Source: Amphiura filiformis (Eukaryota; Echinodermata; Ophiuroidea; Amphilepidida; Amphiuridae). Taken from it: DNA of 64,000 nt. The notes under the pieces are model-generated. The model did no database searches. It was given only the letters and a program-made list of their open reading frames with translations, and was not told the DNA's origin. The stretch covers positions 43,311,099-43,375,098 of the forward strand of contig NC_092640.1 in the NCBI RefSeq assembly GCF_039555335.1, read 5' to 3'. Positions 44,354-57,413 of the stretch are shown piece after piece. The position numbers and the translations under genes were made by a program. Positions within the stretch are counted from its first letter, which is position 1; every line of letters starts with the position of its first letter.

Positions 44354-44475
44354 TAGGCTTTGTGTTGTGATCATTTCGATCAGTGGTTCGTAACAAAGAA
44401 AGCGTGGTCTAATTGACCTAGCAACAGTCATATTCTAATGTGCACTACGTCAGCGAATAATTGTGTATAAGGATA
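44354..44475. repeat. Dispersed repeat shared with 48364-48480
   Basis: Both contain ctttgtgttgtgat, a tggttc motif, gttgacctag/attgacctag and a following cgtca...gcgaat block. Non-coding. Confidence 0.55.
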
Positions 44476-44825
44476 GGTTGCCTCCTCCCCCCCCCCCCCC
44501 GAAGGGAACTAATATGACCACCATATCTAGTTACCTTGATAAGATAAAACTACATTGTTTACCAGAGAACTTCATCCATGTCAATGTTTTTGCTATTGTA
44601 GCTTGTATGCTGCCTACACATGGATGTGGGGTTTTGATTGGCCGATTGAATCGTGTCATGAAATGTCCGTACCCGATCATTCGCTAAATGAGCCACTTTG
44701 GTGATCCGGTTCTTTTTAAGCAGTTAACAAGTTGCCACAAACTTGTCCTGGAGATGGTTCAGTGTGTTATGTATCAGCAATTTTCTTATTTTCTGTCTTC
44801 TTGTTTTTTGTTTTCTCCTTTACAG

Positions 44826-45160
44826 CACCAATTTTCACTAAGGAGATGTGCAACTGCGAGACATGTGAGGGCAGTGGTGTCATGTTTGAGGTCAAGATCG
44901 AAGGAGCCGAAGAAGTCGTATGGCAATGTGAAGGTGAAAACATCGATTTTGAAGAGGAGAAAAGGTACACAACAGAGGAAGAAGACGACGGCGTATACAA
45001 ACTTCTTATCTCAGAAGTAGACGTGGACGACACAGATTGCGCATTTCAATGTGTAGCAAAGAACGCTGCAGGCCAAACAATAAGCGAAGCCAAAGTATTT
45101 GTAGAAGAAATGCCCGAGCATGTAAAGGAGCTCATTCAAATGAAGGAGCACAAACAATGA
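44826..45160 (+). CDS. Last coding exon: I-set Ig domain, telokin-like layout
   Basis: Acceptor tctcctttacag, phase 1 in, TGA at 45158. It encodes APIFTKEMCNCETCEGSGV, then EVVWQCEGENID, a strand DGVYKLLISEVDVDDTDC and FQCVAKNAAGQTISEAKVFV, and a tail EEMPEHVKELIQMKEHKQ. VW is the C-strand Trp. FQCVAKNAAG is the F/G region with Cys. The B-strand position has Phe (VMFEVKI) instead of Cys, so the core disulfide or Cys pair may be missing, while extra N-terminal Cys are present. With 40359-40368 and 40965-41009 it forms a 129-residue protein. In phase it could also follow the Ig exon at 13384-13534. Confidence 0.85.
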
Positions 45161-45297
45161 GACTCTATCTCCATTTATGTGTCTCTTCATATTCATTGTC
45201 CGAATTCTTCATAAGACTGCATCGTCATACCCAACTTTGTGTCAAGTCTGACTTTATACAACCGGCTACTTCATTTATGACTTCAATTTTTGATTTA

Positions 45298-45390
45298 GGT
45301 TGAAGTCCTTCACAGGCCCTGCAATGAGAACTGTTGTAGACTTGGTTGAAGTCCTTCACAGGCCCTGCAATGAGAACTGTTGTAGACTTT
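45298..45390. repeat. Tandem duplication, 47 bp x 2
   Basis: Two identical units with ggttgaagtccttcacaggc and gagaactgttgtagactt. Confidence 0.95.
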
Positions 45391-45769
45391 ATCTAAGCTC
45401 TGTTTTTAGTGACAACACAACTTTTCCAGCAACATTCTTCATTGCTTCAATTTGAAGTCAATCCATTGGACACTGTGCCAACAGAAGACTGCTTTCGGGA
45501 CTATAGGACTTTCACTTTAGTCAACAAAACATAATAAGAATAACTCTTGGCTGGCATTTTTTTACAATTCTTGCTTGCTTGCGCTCAAAAGATTTGTAAG
45601 ATATGTAAAAATATATTGCATCATTCAAGACCTAAACAGAAGCCTACAGAATTGTAAAAAAACAAAGTTTCAATTATTTTCCCAATTGTTGTGTAATGCA
45701 GTCAATAAGTCCCAACGTACCACAATGTGTATTTAAGTTTGCTGTCCTGCGTTTAAGCTGTGATGATCC

Positions 45770-45775
45770 AATAAA
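45770..45775 (+). promoter_or_regulatory. Poly(A) signal candidate
   Basis: AATAAA followed within 15 bp by a TTTTGTTGT-type U/GU-rich stretch, a good arrangement for the end of the Ig transcript. Confidence 0.6.
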
Positions 45776-46858
45776 TTTTGTTGTCATGTTTTACCAGCTT
45801 TAAACATCTTTGTTGTGAGAACCTAATCTGATATAAGAGCTGATTGTTCCTGGTAATAATGTAGATGTAAAACTATATTTCAAGTTGAAAAACTTACCCG
45901 GAACATCCACCATATAATATCCCAAAAACTTCTTAAAAGTTGATGAGGATATCAGTGCAACAGCTTGACTTTTGTCTTTAACTTTTGCATGATTTGGGTG
46001 TTTGAAACTCACCACCGTGCACCGATACGCTTTCATAATCACTTGGCTCTGATATTTAAGACAGTTTATGCAATTCCCACTGTTGGAATGAAATGACGTC
46101 TGTTGGGTTTCTCCTATTGTACAGGTGCCATAAGCTTTGGGTACACATTGTTGTCAATGTCCCTGTGTGAGTCTCCTGTGTCATGTATCTGTTGACATTT
46201 TCCAATTTAGGCCTTTTATAAATTAATAATCAAAGAAAGAGAGAAAAAAAAAGTTAAAAATTAATATTTTGAAAAATATCAAAGTGGTTAGGTGAAGTAA
46301 CTATCACACTGTAGTAAAGCATGTAAATATGCTACTGGGAGACATTGATGCAATTCTTAGAGATATGATAGGGGCAGAACAAAGTACAAGATTCAATATA
46401 AGAGTTTATAAAGTAAAATTGATATCATAAATCATTTTATTTCTTCTTGAACACTTGTAGCAAAAGATGGCAAGGATTTAAATAAAGTTTGTTCTTCTTT
46501 CAGACATAATTTTGAGTGCTCGTTTGTTATTATTTTTTCAAAGGAACAAACTTTATTTGATTTGTCCAAGTTTTGACAATAATCTCACGGTTTATTGTCG
46601 AGTATGACGGGGAGTAGATTTTTGTATGTATAATGACATATATTATGCTTCTTAACCAGCTTAATCTTAAGCTTCAGTTTTTAAGTTTTCTTTCTCATAC
46701 TGAAGCTGAAACTATGATCTATGTGTGCTGTGAGTTTAGATTTGTAGATAACCCACCTATAGTATTCCTTTTTTTTCATACCATATATGGACAACTTAAC
46801 GACACGTTTCTACACTGTAGTTGTATAAACCGTAGAACTTTGTTTGCAACTTAAAATC

Positions 46859-46885
46859 AATAAATCAAAAAAAAAAAAAAAAAAA
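46859..46885 (+). promoter_or_regulatory. AATAAA directly followed by a genomic A19 run
   Basis: AATAAATC runs straight into 19 A. It could be a distal poly(A) signal next to an A-tract, or the tail of a retroposed transcript. No target-site duplication was found by eye. Confidence 0.45.
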
Positions 46886-48360
46886 GTTGTTCATCTTTTT
46901 TTTTTAATATACCGTGAATGTGTTTCAGTTTCAGCTAATTTTGTTTTTATTTTTCATTTTTGTCCAAAAACATGTGTAGTGCCTTTAAGATGGATAGGTG
47001 GATGAAGATAGATAAAAGGGCACTTTAGTAGTGACATTAGGATTGTACAAAATAAGTGTACAGAGTTAGGTAACACAGTGTACAAATGTGTACATGAAAC
47101 TGAGCATAATAATTATGACGAATTTTGCTGGATTCGCATGATGAAAGTAATATTAAGCGTTTTTTCTTTTTAAAATTGATTTTTGTTCATGTTAAAAAGA
47201 GTGAAACAACCAGTGAGTGGTGAGACGTATTTCATTTTCATTTTGTGCCTTTTTGACTTGCCTTGGAAAACTGTATGCACTTTTTTAGATAGAGAATCTG
47301 TATTTTTTATTTATTATTATTATTTTTTTTGCAATAACACGATGAGATCATAGACATGCTGGCGTGTCGCTACTTGTGTGTGGTGCTTTATGATAAAGTA
47401 CACCAGCAACGCACTTTATCATTTCGCATCAGCGTTTACGCAAGTAGCATCACAGCCCAGTCGTCTTTGATATCAATCATAAAAAATATCATATGCAATC
47501 TTTATAATGAATGTGTTGTTTTGTCTATAGCAATATCAAAACCTAACTTATTTAATAATAATAATAATAATAATATTTAATCTAGTTATGATTATTTATG
47601 AACTTAAGATGTTTGACAATTTTTTTTTGACTACTACACATAAAAGGTGTGTATTAATGGCAGATGATGATGTATAATACATAACGCAGGGTATTACAAG
47701 GATCGGTATTAAATTGCCCCTGTTAATTAAAATCTGGCTGGGATGTTTTTTTGGTTTTCATCATTTTTGATGTATAAATAAACATCAAAATGTTTTGAAA
47801 TCAAACCACAAGTGTGATATTTGAACAGGTTATACATCTATCTATATTGTGACTATCTCTTATTATAAATACAAATCAAAAAACAAGAGTTTTCATGTTA
47901 TTTTTTGGAGTGGGATCAAAGTTTCTATTATTGACCCATTAAAAGGCCTTGTACTGATTTGCAGTATATATTTGTGTTTGTGTGATTTATTCCATCTCAG
48001 TTTTTTGGTACCATTTTACAAAGATTAGAATAAATTATGATTTTCGCCATCATAATGAATAGAGGGTATGCAATACGACGTCACTCATGACAGAGTCATC
48101 CTCATTTAAATAAAATTCTGTCCTCCATAAGGTGCCACGGGGCAAATCGCATGATAATACATTAAAACAGGTGATAGGTATGAATGGATGTGGAATCGAT
48201 CAGAGACCTGTCCTCTGTCATCTTAAGCTATTTTAGAACTGTCCTCCAACATGGCTGCCATCTCAATTGTTATACCGTTCCGGTTGGTTTATTGCATACA
48301 CTCTATAATGTCATGCAATTAGTTACTGGTTTACGCTTGGATTGCACAACTGTTAGCAAC
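46886..48360. other. Non-coding stretch with an (AAT)n run
   Basis: AT-rich. It contains (aat)n at about 47551-47577 and T-rich runs. No exon is supported. Confidence 0.55.
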
Positions 48361-48363
48361 CTA

Positions 48364-48480
48364 TTGACTTTGTGTTGTGATTATTTTGATCGTGGTTCCA
48401 AACACGGATAGCATGAACCAGTTGACCTAGTATCGTTCGATTTTGACGTCACACTATGATGGCGAATATATGCTTAACAG
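48364..48480. repeat. Dispersed repeat shared with 44354-44475
   Basis: See the shared blocks ctttgtgttgtgat and gttgacctag. This copy ends in a tgatggcgaatat phrase. Confidence 0.55.
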
Positions 48481-48956
48481 ATGAAAAGAAAACACTTTTC
48501 TACAGGCCTGACCAACTTTTTGCATTTTTTGGACTCTTTTTTTTTTTTTTTTTTAGCTAGAATTATAAACAAATTTTCTGGCCAAAGTAAATTGACTTTG
48601 ACTGAAATTTGTGACTTTTTAAAAAATTATTTTCAAAGTATAACACAAAAATCAGATTTTTCAAGCTTTCAGTGATTTTAGGGTTCTGTATCTGTCGTCA
48701 TCAGCAGAATATCCTCTTGTAAAGGCAACATTGCCAACCTTGACTAAAGAGCATGACTTGGATGGACGTGCAGGTTAAATTGAATTTTTTTTTTTTACCC
48801 TACTTTTCAAGACCATCTACCCATGTTTTTTGGCACCTTTAAAGGACCAATCAGTTTGTAGAATTCAATTTTAATTTAAAAGGGTTTTTTTTTTCAATCT
48901 CTTAGATTTTAATTTTGAGTCTTTACCATTTGAATTTAAATTTTGATTGATAGGAT

Positions 48957-49233
48957 TTGAACTTTATGGGATAGGATAGGATAGCAACTTTTGCACAGTA
49001 TTTTTGTGGGACCTGAGATCACATCATACACATCAAATTTCATTCTGAACATGAGGAATGTCCATGATATCAAATAATTTTTAAATGCTTTAATAAACCA
49101 CCAAGTCTTTACTTTGAGGCCTGTTTTAATCAGGACATTCCTTATATTTTTTTCAGAATGCAATTTGATGTGTCTGATGTGGCTCATATGCCACAAAAAA
49201 TACTGTGCAAGCGTTTGCTATCCAATCCCTTAA
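48957..49233. repeat. Short relative of the 660-bp hairpin
   Basis: The left gggataggataggatagca...cagtatttttgtgggacctg and right ccacaaaaaatactgtgcaa...tgctatccaatcccttaaa arms are inverted. The catcaaatttcattctgaa / cagaatgcaatttgatgtg blocks match the arms of 22787-23448, but the centre is deleted. Confidence 0.85.
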
Positions 49234-49967
49234 ATCTTTGGATTAAAATTAAAATGATCGGTCACAAATCACAATTGTTTAAAATTAATTTTTAATCTTT
49301 AAATTTTATAGAGTGGCACTGTACAATACCTTCATCTATTAAAGATTTATCCCTTAAAAGAACTTTAATTAAAGACCCATTCAGTGATCCCAGCAAATGT
49401 GTAAAAAATAAAATTGTTTATAAATTTTTTACTTAAAATGTAGGAGGAGGATAAGTCATTAAAATTGTCATTTGGTATTTTTTAAATGAAAAATTTGGTA
49501 AAAAACAACGAAGAAAACAGCAGTATTAACAAAGTTAAGCCCCATTCAAATACATGTAGCTAATTTAGATACTGTCAGTATCTAAATTACAGATTCATGT
49601 AAATTCCTTATTTTTTTCTTTTATATACAGCTTTTGGCTGAACCACTAGCAGGCTATGTTTACATATTTATGACAATGACAAAGGTACCAAAATCTGAAT
49701 TTTGATGATTTTTACGATCGTCCGGATAAGCAAATCACTGAATGGGCCTTTACGTTTAAAACAAAGAAACAATGCCAAATCAAACACACACAAAAACCAG
49801 AAATAAATTAAACTAAAATGTAACCACACATACATAAAAAAACAAAAAAAAAGACAAGCATAAATAAAAATTTTTACAAACATTGAACAACAAAATGAAA
49901 TTCAATAAACAAACACAATCAAAATTTTAAACCCAAGCTATTAATAAGTATAAAAAGTTATACTTAA

Positions 49968-50305
49968 GGCCATAATGTTGATTTCTGTCAAATTTTAATT
50001 TTGTTATTCTTGATCCAAAATGCTGACATAATATTAGTAAGAATCAGCAAGAAAGGTTTAATAACGAGGTAAAGTGAAAGAAAACTTGACTATTTTGGCC
50101 TTATAAGATTGATTTCTATGGGGGACTGAACAACTTTTTGTCAAAATTGCTACAAAACCTACAAAAACAACAAATTTGGCCAATTCCATTTAGGTGTAAG
50201 TTGGGAAATGTGTAGCTTATAAATATTATACATTACAAATAAGTAAAAAAATCAGGTTTGAAAAAAGTTAACCAATTTCATATAATAAGATCATACAATA
50301 TTGCT
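49968..50305. repeat. MITE family C, copy 3 (inverted orientation, eroded)
   Basis: From ttaaggccataatgttgat to taagatcatacaatattgct, it matches family C in reverse: caaaatgctgacataatatt and aaatcaggtttgaaaaaagt are shared. Confidence 0.8.
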
Positions 50306-50507
50306 TTACAGGCACTATCAAAAAATCATCAAAAAATAGATTTTTGCATTGGTTATAATAATGGGTGAACACCCTGGGGTTTGTTTTTGACTACAAATGC
50401 AGCGGAGATGCACACAAACCAGCTGAACAAAGGTACGTAATTCAAAACTTTATCTCTCCCTCATATTTCTGAAGTTCAGCTTGATATTAATTATTCATGA
50501 ATATAAC

Positions 50508-51036
50508 TACAGTAAGCCAAATAATTAAGGTACCAGTTATGTTCACCCCTGTATATCCTAAATACAAATATTTCCAAATTAAAACAAGCAGTCAATACCC
50601 GTACTCTTTAGCTCTGATTTAAGACCTTATTTGTTGAAATTGGTTGAGAATTAAAGAAACGGTGATCTAAAACCTAATGAAGAAACAAAATCAAAAGTTG
50701 CACTTTTGAGTTCTAATCAATGAAAGCCCGACGCTAGTTTTAACGTGCTAATCAATGGAAGCGCAGCACTAGGTCTCTTGTTCACAAACGCTTCATGTAC
50801 AAATCAATAGGGTATGCAATGCAGCAAACTGCAACTTTTAAATTGGTATCTTCCTTGGGTTTTGGGATTGCCGTGTCTTTATTTCTTGAACAATTTTAAC
50901 AAATGAGGTCTTAAATTTGAGCTAAAAGATGCAGCTATATTGGCTGCTGGTTCCAATTATGACATATCTGTCTTTGTTTAGGATATACAGGAGGTGAACA
51001 TAACTGGTACCTTAATTTTGTGACTTACTGTATACT
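50508..51036. repeat. MITE, about 525 bp, long terminal inverted repeats
   Basis: The left tacagtaagccaaataatta...ggtaccagttatgttcaccc and right ggtgaacataactggtacct...gtgacttactgta arms are about 55 bp inverted copies. The interior is non-coding and carries a tctaatcaatg / tgctaatcaatgg direct repeat. Confidence 0.9.
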
Positions 51037-51654
51037 GGGATCCAATCCACCATATAATATCATCTGGCTTCAATATTATTTCTTATTTTATCTGTTGTAG
51101 ATATTGGACTTTAACAAGCCAGTAAAAATGAATCAATGAAAATATAAAATCATTGCTATGGGTATAGAGAAAAACAGGTCAACTCTCTAATAACAACAAT
51201 ACACACGCCTGAGAAGTTTCAGTTTTTAAACTGAATTCAGTTTTTTTTATAGTCATAATTTCCGTATTTCTATTTAATTTTAGCCTGTTTTGGTACTTTT
51301 TGCCCAATTTCACTCGCATTTTCCGTTTTTTCAGTTTTTTTTAGGAAAGTGCAGTCTCATGCCTGAATATACCAATTAAGGTACTTGGTAATACACTCTG
51401 GTCAACTGAATACCTAAAACAAACCAAAACATTAAAATGTGTGTATCAAAAATATATTGTAAATGTTTGCTTCACTTGAGAGCAATATAGTTATGATGAG
51501 ACAAAGTTTGAGATAGGAATTTTGACAGTTTGTTCAACCCAATTTGTTTTGATGTCATCTATGAGAATACAGAATATGGAAATAATTATATAGCTTGCTT
51601 GTAAGGAAAAACAGTTTCAGAAGCCTGTCATTTACAGGATTGAATTGCAGGAAG

Positions 51655-51775
51655 TAATAGAAGATTGTATTGGGAAAGAAACAGCCATGCCCAATCAAAT
51701 TTTATTAGGTTCCAAAATATCTGAAGATTGTATAGTGAAAGAAACAGCCATGTCCAATCAAATTTTGGAAAAAGA
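51655..51775. repeat. Two direct copies, about 60-65 bp
   Basis: gaagattgtattgggaaag + aaacagccatgcccaatcaa recurs as gaagattgtatagtgaaag + aaacagccatgtccaatcaa. Confidence 0.85.
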
Positions 51776-54700
51776 TACTAATAGGTAGATCCCAAAATAT
51801 CTAATGCAAAGTGTGTTCAAACATATTTGAAAACTTGCTATAAATCATAAAGGATTTGTATAAAATTACACTTTTTAGCTTGATTTAAGTCCCAGATCCT
51901 GCCTCAATTAAAAATCTCTCCTCGATTGTAATAAATCCACCAAATATACAATTTTAGTTTTCTGCAGACAAATAAAAAAAAATGACTAAGTCCAGCTAAT
52001 TAATTCAGGCCAAAGAGAACCGTTGATATACAGATAAGTACTCAAGTTCATTTGGTAACAAAAATACAAGGATCACTTAGCTAATTACATCTAATTATAT
52101 ATTTATGCCATTCTTATGTTAATTAGTACTAATACTTTTTTCAATGTTTTATTTATGTTTTATCCACATGAATCTCAAATATTTGTGATGTTGAAAAAAA
52201 ACTGCAGTTAATTGAAGTAAATTGGAATAGGGAAGTGTTTCACTCATTGTCCAAGGAAAAAAAAAAATACATGATAACAAACACTGGTATTTCTGGTACT
52301 AGGTCATTTAGAGTTTGAATGACCTAAAAAATTCCAAAAACAGGTCTTAACTCTTAAACTAGGCTAGTGTTTAATTTGGTAGGAGTTGATAGTGATTTAG
52401 GAAATGTTTCACTTATATTAAAAAGACTGAAATGAAACATACTAGAAATCGTTTTTTGACATGTATGCAAAAATGGCAACTTTGATCTCTCTTTTTGAAA
52501 GTTAATTCACAGTATGACAAATCCACTGTGACGAGAACTAATAAAATAATTTTATGTGGCCCTAATTCATACTGAAATGCACACAAAAACTGTTAAACCT
52601 TCATCTTTCAGAAGTTTCCGATGCACAGCTTGTATTTAAGATATGGCCCACAGAATTTTGTGCACTTTGGTACATCTTCCATGACCATTAGTCGATGACC
52701 CTTGTGAGATAATGATGCTGCTGGGCACACAAGCACAAGATAATACCCCCAAGCAGAGCTGCTGGTATACACATGCCATGACCCAAGAAACCATTTGCCC
52801 ATATATGGGCAAAATGTCACTCCTATGGTCAGTGTAGGATGTGATAAGGGTTTATAAAGATATGATTAGTTTTATACCTTTATTTACATTTAAATTTATT
52901 TTAGCATTTTATTTGACATTAGAATAAAAATTTGTTTTTTAAATATTTTTAATAAGCAATTAACTTTTCTAGTGATGTCTCAAAGGCTGGCACTCACATT
53001 AGCTTTGTGGTGCACATTTGCCTCAAGAGAAATAGGTCAAAATATTTTTAAAACAAAAATATCTGTAACAAAATGAGTTAAAAGCATTTGTTTGTAGAAT
53101 TATGTGATTAGCACTTTAAATTAGTAAAAATATTTCATTATGTGTATAAGAATATAGAAAGTTCTTAACATCTCAAGCTTGTTTTCTCGAGTATTATATT
53201 TACTAACGACAAAAAAGCTTTTTTTTTTTCTACTACAGATATTCATGTATGGTATGGAGATGAGGCCTAATAAAACCAACATTTGTATTACCCTTTTGGA
53301 ACGACCCTAAAATCTGAAAAACATATGGTCACATTTTTTTGTTTTGTTTTTTCATATTTGGTATAAAATACACAAAAATGTGAAAATGTTTTGCCTGTTT
53401 GTAATTTGTGCTGTACAACTTAAAAAAAGTTTTGCACTGAGCCTCAATGAAACCCTCTAGGCCCCTAAATCATTGTTTACCATGGTGCATGTACTTTGTG
53501 GTGAACTTGCATTTCCTGATAATGTATGTGCCCCCCAAAAAAAAGTAAACCCGCTGATCCTGACTTTTTTACAATTTTTAGGCCTCCAAAGTCAGCCCGA
53601 AAAAAAAATTTAGCATAATGTGACAAAAAAAATTTCTGCCTGACCCCCTCCCTTCCCCGATAATATCTAATGGTCGTCCCCATTTCCTGGTGCAGTGGTG
53701 CAAATGTAGAATTGTAGATTTGATGTTGATGTCATCCGTCAGATCATGATCTTAAGTTGATGAGTCCCATAATATTGTGCATCCCAGTTGTCCAAAATAA
53801 ACTTAAGACAGCAGGAATGTTGTTAAAGCCTAAGGGTGCAAAACATACTCCATGTGCTGTCTTCCTATTGCTACTTACCATGCTTACCTTTGCTTTCAAT
53901 AGCTGTTATTTAATATTTCTTGTTCAAGGGTGTGGTTTAGCTTAAAAATGTTAAAATCAAAAGTTATACTTGAAAATTTGACCAACTCCAGAAAATGATG
54001 CAGATAGTGATAAGAACCAACAAATTTAATTTTATATGGCCTAATCCATAGCTTTTAGGGAACAAACCAAAGGTTTGATGATGTCGTATAAGGCCACCTT
54101 AATGAAATCTCAAAGCTATCACAAGCATTAGTAAAAATAGTTTGTGTTATACTCTGAATATCAAGAAATTCTTTTTTTTTTTTTTTTTTAAAAGTTTTTT
54201 TATAACAAAAAGGTGAAAATAAAACTGAAAATTCCTATTTGATTTCAAGTTTTCAACAAGTTTCCAACACTGACAAGAATTGTTTTGTAGCAGTGACTTT
54301 ATTTGTCTACTATTCCAACATTTGCAACAGACATTGGATACTTTTTGCACAAAATGCAACCTGCTCTACAGTCTATGCCTGTACTGACACATGAAAAAAA
54401 ACAAAGAAAAAAAAAAAAAAAAAAACATTCTGCATTAGGTTTTCATTTTCTCACATGCTTTGAGACTCGGGTTTTAATTAAGGTAGCCTATAAAATGAAC
54501 GCTTTTCATTAGGGAGGAGCCATGGAGGAGGGTGTCAAAAGTCTGATTACGTTGGTTAAAAAATAGTTACAATATCAGTCAAAAATGCTGGGTAAATATG
54601 TTCTTTTGGGGTTGGAATTTTCAATATGTCACACTTACATTACAACAAGGAAGGGAGGGGGGTAGCCTCTTAATGGAAGCACTTCATTTATATAATGTCA

Positions 54701-55477
54701 TCGCACTTTTGGTTTGTTCCTTAGCAATGTTGATGATATAACTTAAGTAATATTCATGTTGGGCCACATGCCCACGAGTGTCACATAGTGTTTGGCTATT
54801 TCTAGTCCTCTAAGGTCTATGATTGAACCATTGATATACACACCAGTGTCTGTCTGCATAGTAAACTATTTGAGCTTATTTGTTTGTTAGTAGCCGTCAC
54901 ACCTCGGGCGATGACTGCATGGTAATTTTGATTTGGAGTTGACATGATGAAGCGTGGATGGCACGTGGCCCGTTATATATGACCCAATGAACATGGCTTG
55001 GCATGACCCAACATGGGGCTAAAGTTCAAATTCTTTACCTCTTAAAGGAGTATGTTGTGATTTTTAACATCCTCTTTTTCATGGTATATTTCAGTAGATA
55101 TCCAATGGGCAAGCTTATCCCCAATATCTCAGTTTATTATGATTTTTACGTTAGCAAGTTATGCATGATTATGGATGAGTATGTGTATTATTACATAGGC
55201 TAAATAGGGCACATGTTGTAATTTTGTTCTGGTAACAGAACATGAATACAAATTGACGATATTTTTGCCAGGCAAGCGAATGAATCTGCAAGAAATTTTT
55301 TGCACACAAACATTTAGCCAGAGGTTTTCTGGTATAACCTTTTCTTAGAAAAATTTGGGGATGAGACTGTGGATCACAAAATTCCCTTAAGGCTAAAAAT
55401 ACACATAAAAAACAAACCCATCGGATTCATTTATGGTTCAGAAATGCATTTCTTCCATTTTTAGCAATTGTTCAATC

Positions 55478-55478
<1 letters not shown>
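51776..55478. other. Non-coding stretch, nothing firm
   Basis: AT-rich sequence with homopolymers (T run at about 54171-54190, A runs at 54398-54425) and a C-rich decayed repeat at about 53530-53690. I find no exon with both splice sites and a recognisable product. Confidence 0.55.
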
Positions 55479-55568
<90 letters not shown>

Positions 55569-55713
55569 TATTTATTTATTATTTATTTATTTATACTTAT
55601 TTGAATTGATTGATTAATTATTTTTTTTACATATATTTATTTTTATTTATTTCATTTTTATTTTATTTATTTTTTATTTATTCATTTATTTGCTTAAAAA
55701 AAAAAAAAAAAAG
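55479..55713. repeat. (TTTA)n microsatellite, A run at the end
   Basis: About 24 perfect ttta units up to about 55570, then degenerate tttat-type units, and an A16 or so run at about 55697-55713. Confidence 0.95.
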
Positions 55714-56439
55714 TGTTGCCAGTCCTAAAGCATGTCCGACACCCCCATCAACCAAAGCATCCTCACTTTTGGTTTCTCTAACTACTCTTTAGTTTGAATA
55801 GATTATAATGTAAGCATGGTAAGATGATGCCATGACCTGACATTTAGTTAGGTAATTTCTATAAGGTTATGGTGAGGGCACATAGCTCTGATTCCATCTC
55901 TTTCCAATTCAATTATTTTAACTTTGATTTATCATTCATGAGTTGTTGTAGATGAGCTGGAACATAGTAGACCTTTTTACATTATTTTACTTTTAAACCA
56001 GATGCAATTATTTGATTGAGTATTTTTTCTTTCTTGATTATTTTTGCGTAATCACACTAAATTCAGTCGAAACACCTTTTTACATCATTTTTTAGGGGGG
56101 TGGAGTGATTTTTAGAGATTTGGTTGGTCTGGTATTTTGGAGGGAGCATATCCTCAAAATTTAATAAAAGAAATTGACTGTATAGCATACGGTCACGCAA
56201 ATTTTATAGAAAAGTAACATATTTTATATCCACATGTTGTGTTTTCATCTAAGTAGACCTTGTGTTGAGGGTCTCATAAAAAATGTTATGACACTTTTTT
56301 TATTTGGCTTTTCTCAAAAGTAGGGGTACCCCTACACTATCATGTTTGCAATCCTGAAGCAGGCCCTCACATTTCCAACCTAAAATGTTGACCTGCTTCA
56401 TGTAAATACCAACCCTAATATCGACTTAATTGGTCAACC

Positions 56440-57095
56440 TGGAATTATGAAAACTTTCAGGCCTCATAACTGCTAAATTATTAGTTAAAGAATATAAATA
56501 AATATACATTTTAGAATGGAAATGACTTGATGAATTCATCAGGTGTCAATTTGGGCCAAAATTTTTTTGAGAAAAATCCCAAAAACTTTTTTTGCCCAAT
56601 TTTTTGTAACATAACAAAAACACTTGTTTGGCCAAAAATTTTTTATTAATTTTTAAAAACTAGATAAAAATATCTAGGGACCGTTTTTCATTTTTTGAAT
56701 TTTGACCAACTTCACCCAAAATATTTGAAATTTGGGCAAAAATCAGGCTTTTTTATGATTTTTTTGAAAATTTTTCATTTTTTTTTGACCATTTTTGGTG
56801 CAAATTTCTCAAAGTTGGTCAAAATTAAAAAAAATAAAAAAATGGTCCCTAGATATTTTTATCTAGTTTTTAAAAATTAATAAAAAATTTTTTTTGGCCA
56901 AATAATTTTTTTGTTACGTTGCACTAAAAAATTTGTGTTTTGGGGATTTTCTCCAAAATGAGCATTTTGGCCCAAATTGGACCTCACAGATGAATTTCAG
57001 CAAGTCATTTCCAGTCTAAAATGTATACTTTTGATATTCTTTAGACTAATAATTTAGCAGTTATGAGGCGCAAAAGTGTCAATAATTCCAGGGTT
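56440..57095. repeat. Large hairpin element, about 650 bp
   Basis: The left cctggaattatgaaaacttt...cctcataactgctaaattat and right ataatttagcagttatgagg...tcaataattccaggg ends pair, as does the centre (actagataaaaatatctagg / cctagatatttttatctagt). AT-rich arms throughout. No coding. Confidence 0.9.
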
Positions 57096-57413
57096 TAGAC
57101 CACCTTAACTCGAAATCTTCTTGAAAAGGAGACCGTTTCATTGACCACTGTTTTGGATAAAAGATTTGTTTGGTCTTTGTGTGAAATTTAGGGTGAAATA
57201 ACAAAAAAAATTATTGATATACCCCAGGTCACTTTCATGTACCTTTTTTATTGAATTATTCTTTTACACTTTTTTACATCTTAAAAGCTACTGAATAGAT
57301 TCATCAGGTTTAAAGATAAATTATAAAAAACGAATTTTATTTTAATGATCATCAATCAATATTCTGATGATACTTTTCATCCATGAAAAGCAAAACCATC
57401 AAACTAACCCAGT

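Larger units (their letters stand above)
45161..45790 (+). other. 3' UTR of the Ig gene
   Basis: Follows the TGA and ends near AATAAA at 45770. It contains a 47-bp tandem duplication at 45298-45390 (ggttgaagtccttcacaggc twice). Other possible ends are AATAAA at 46481 and 46859. Confidence 0.6.
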
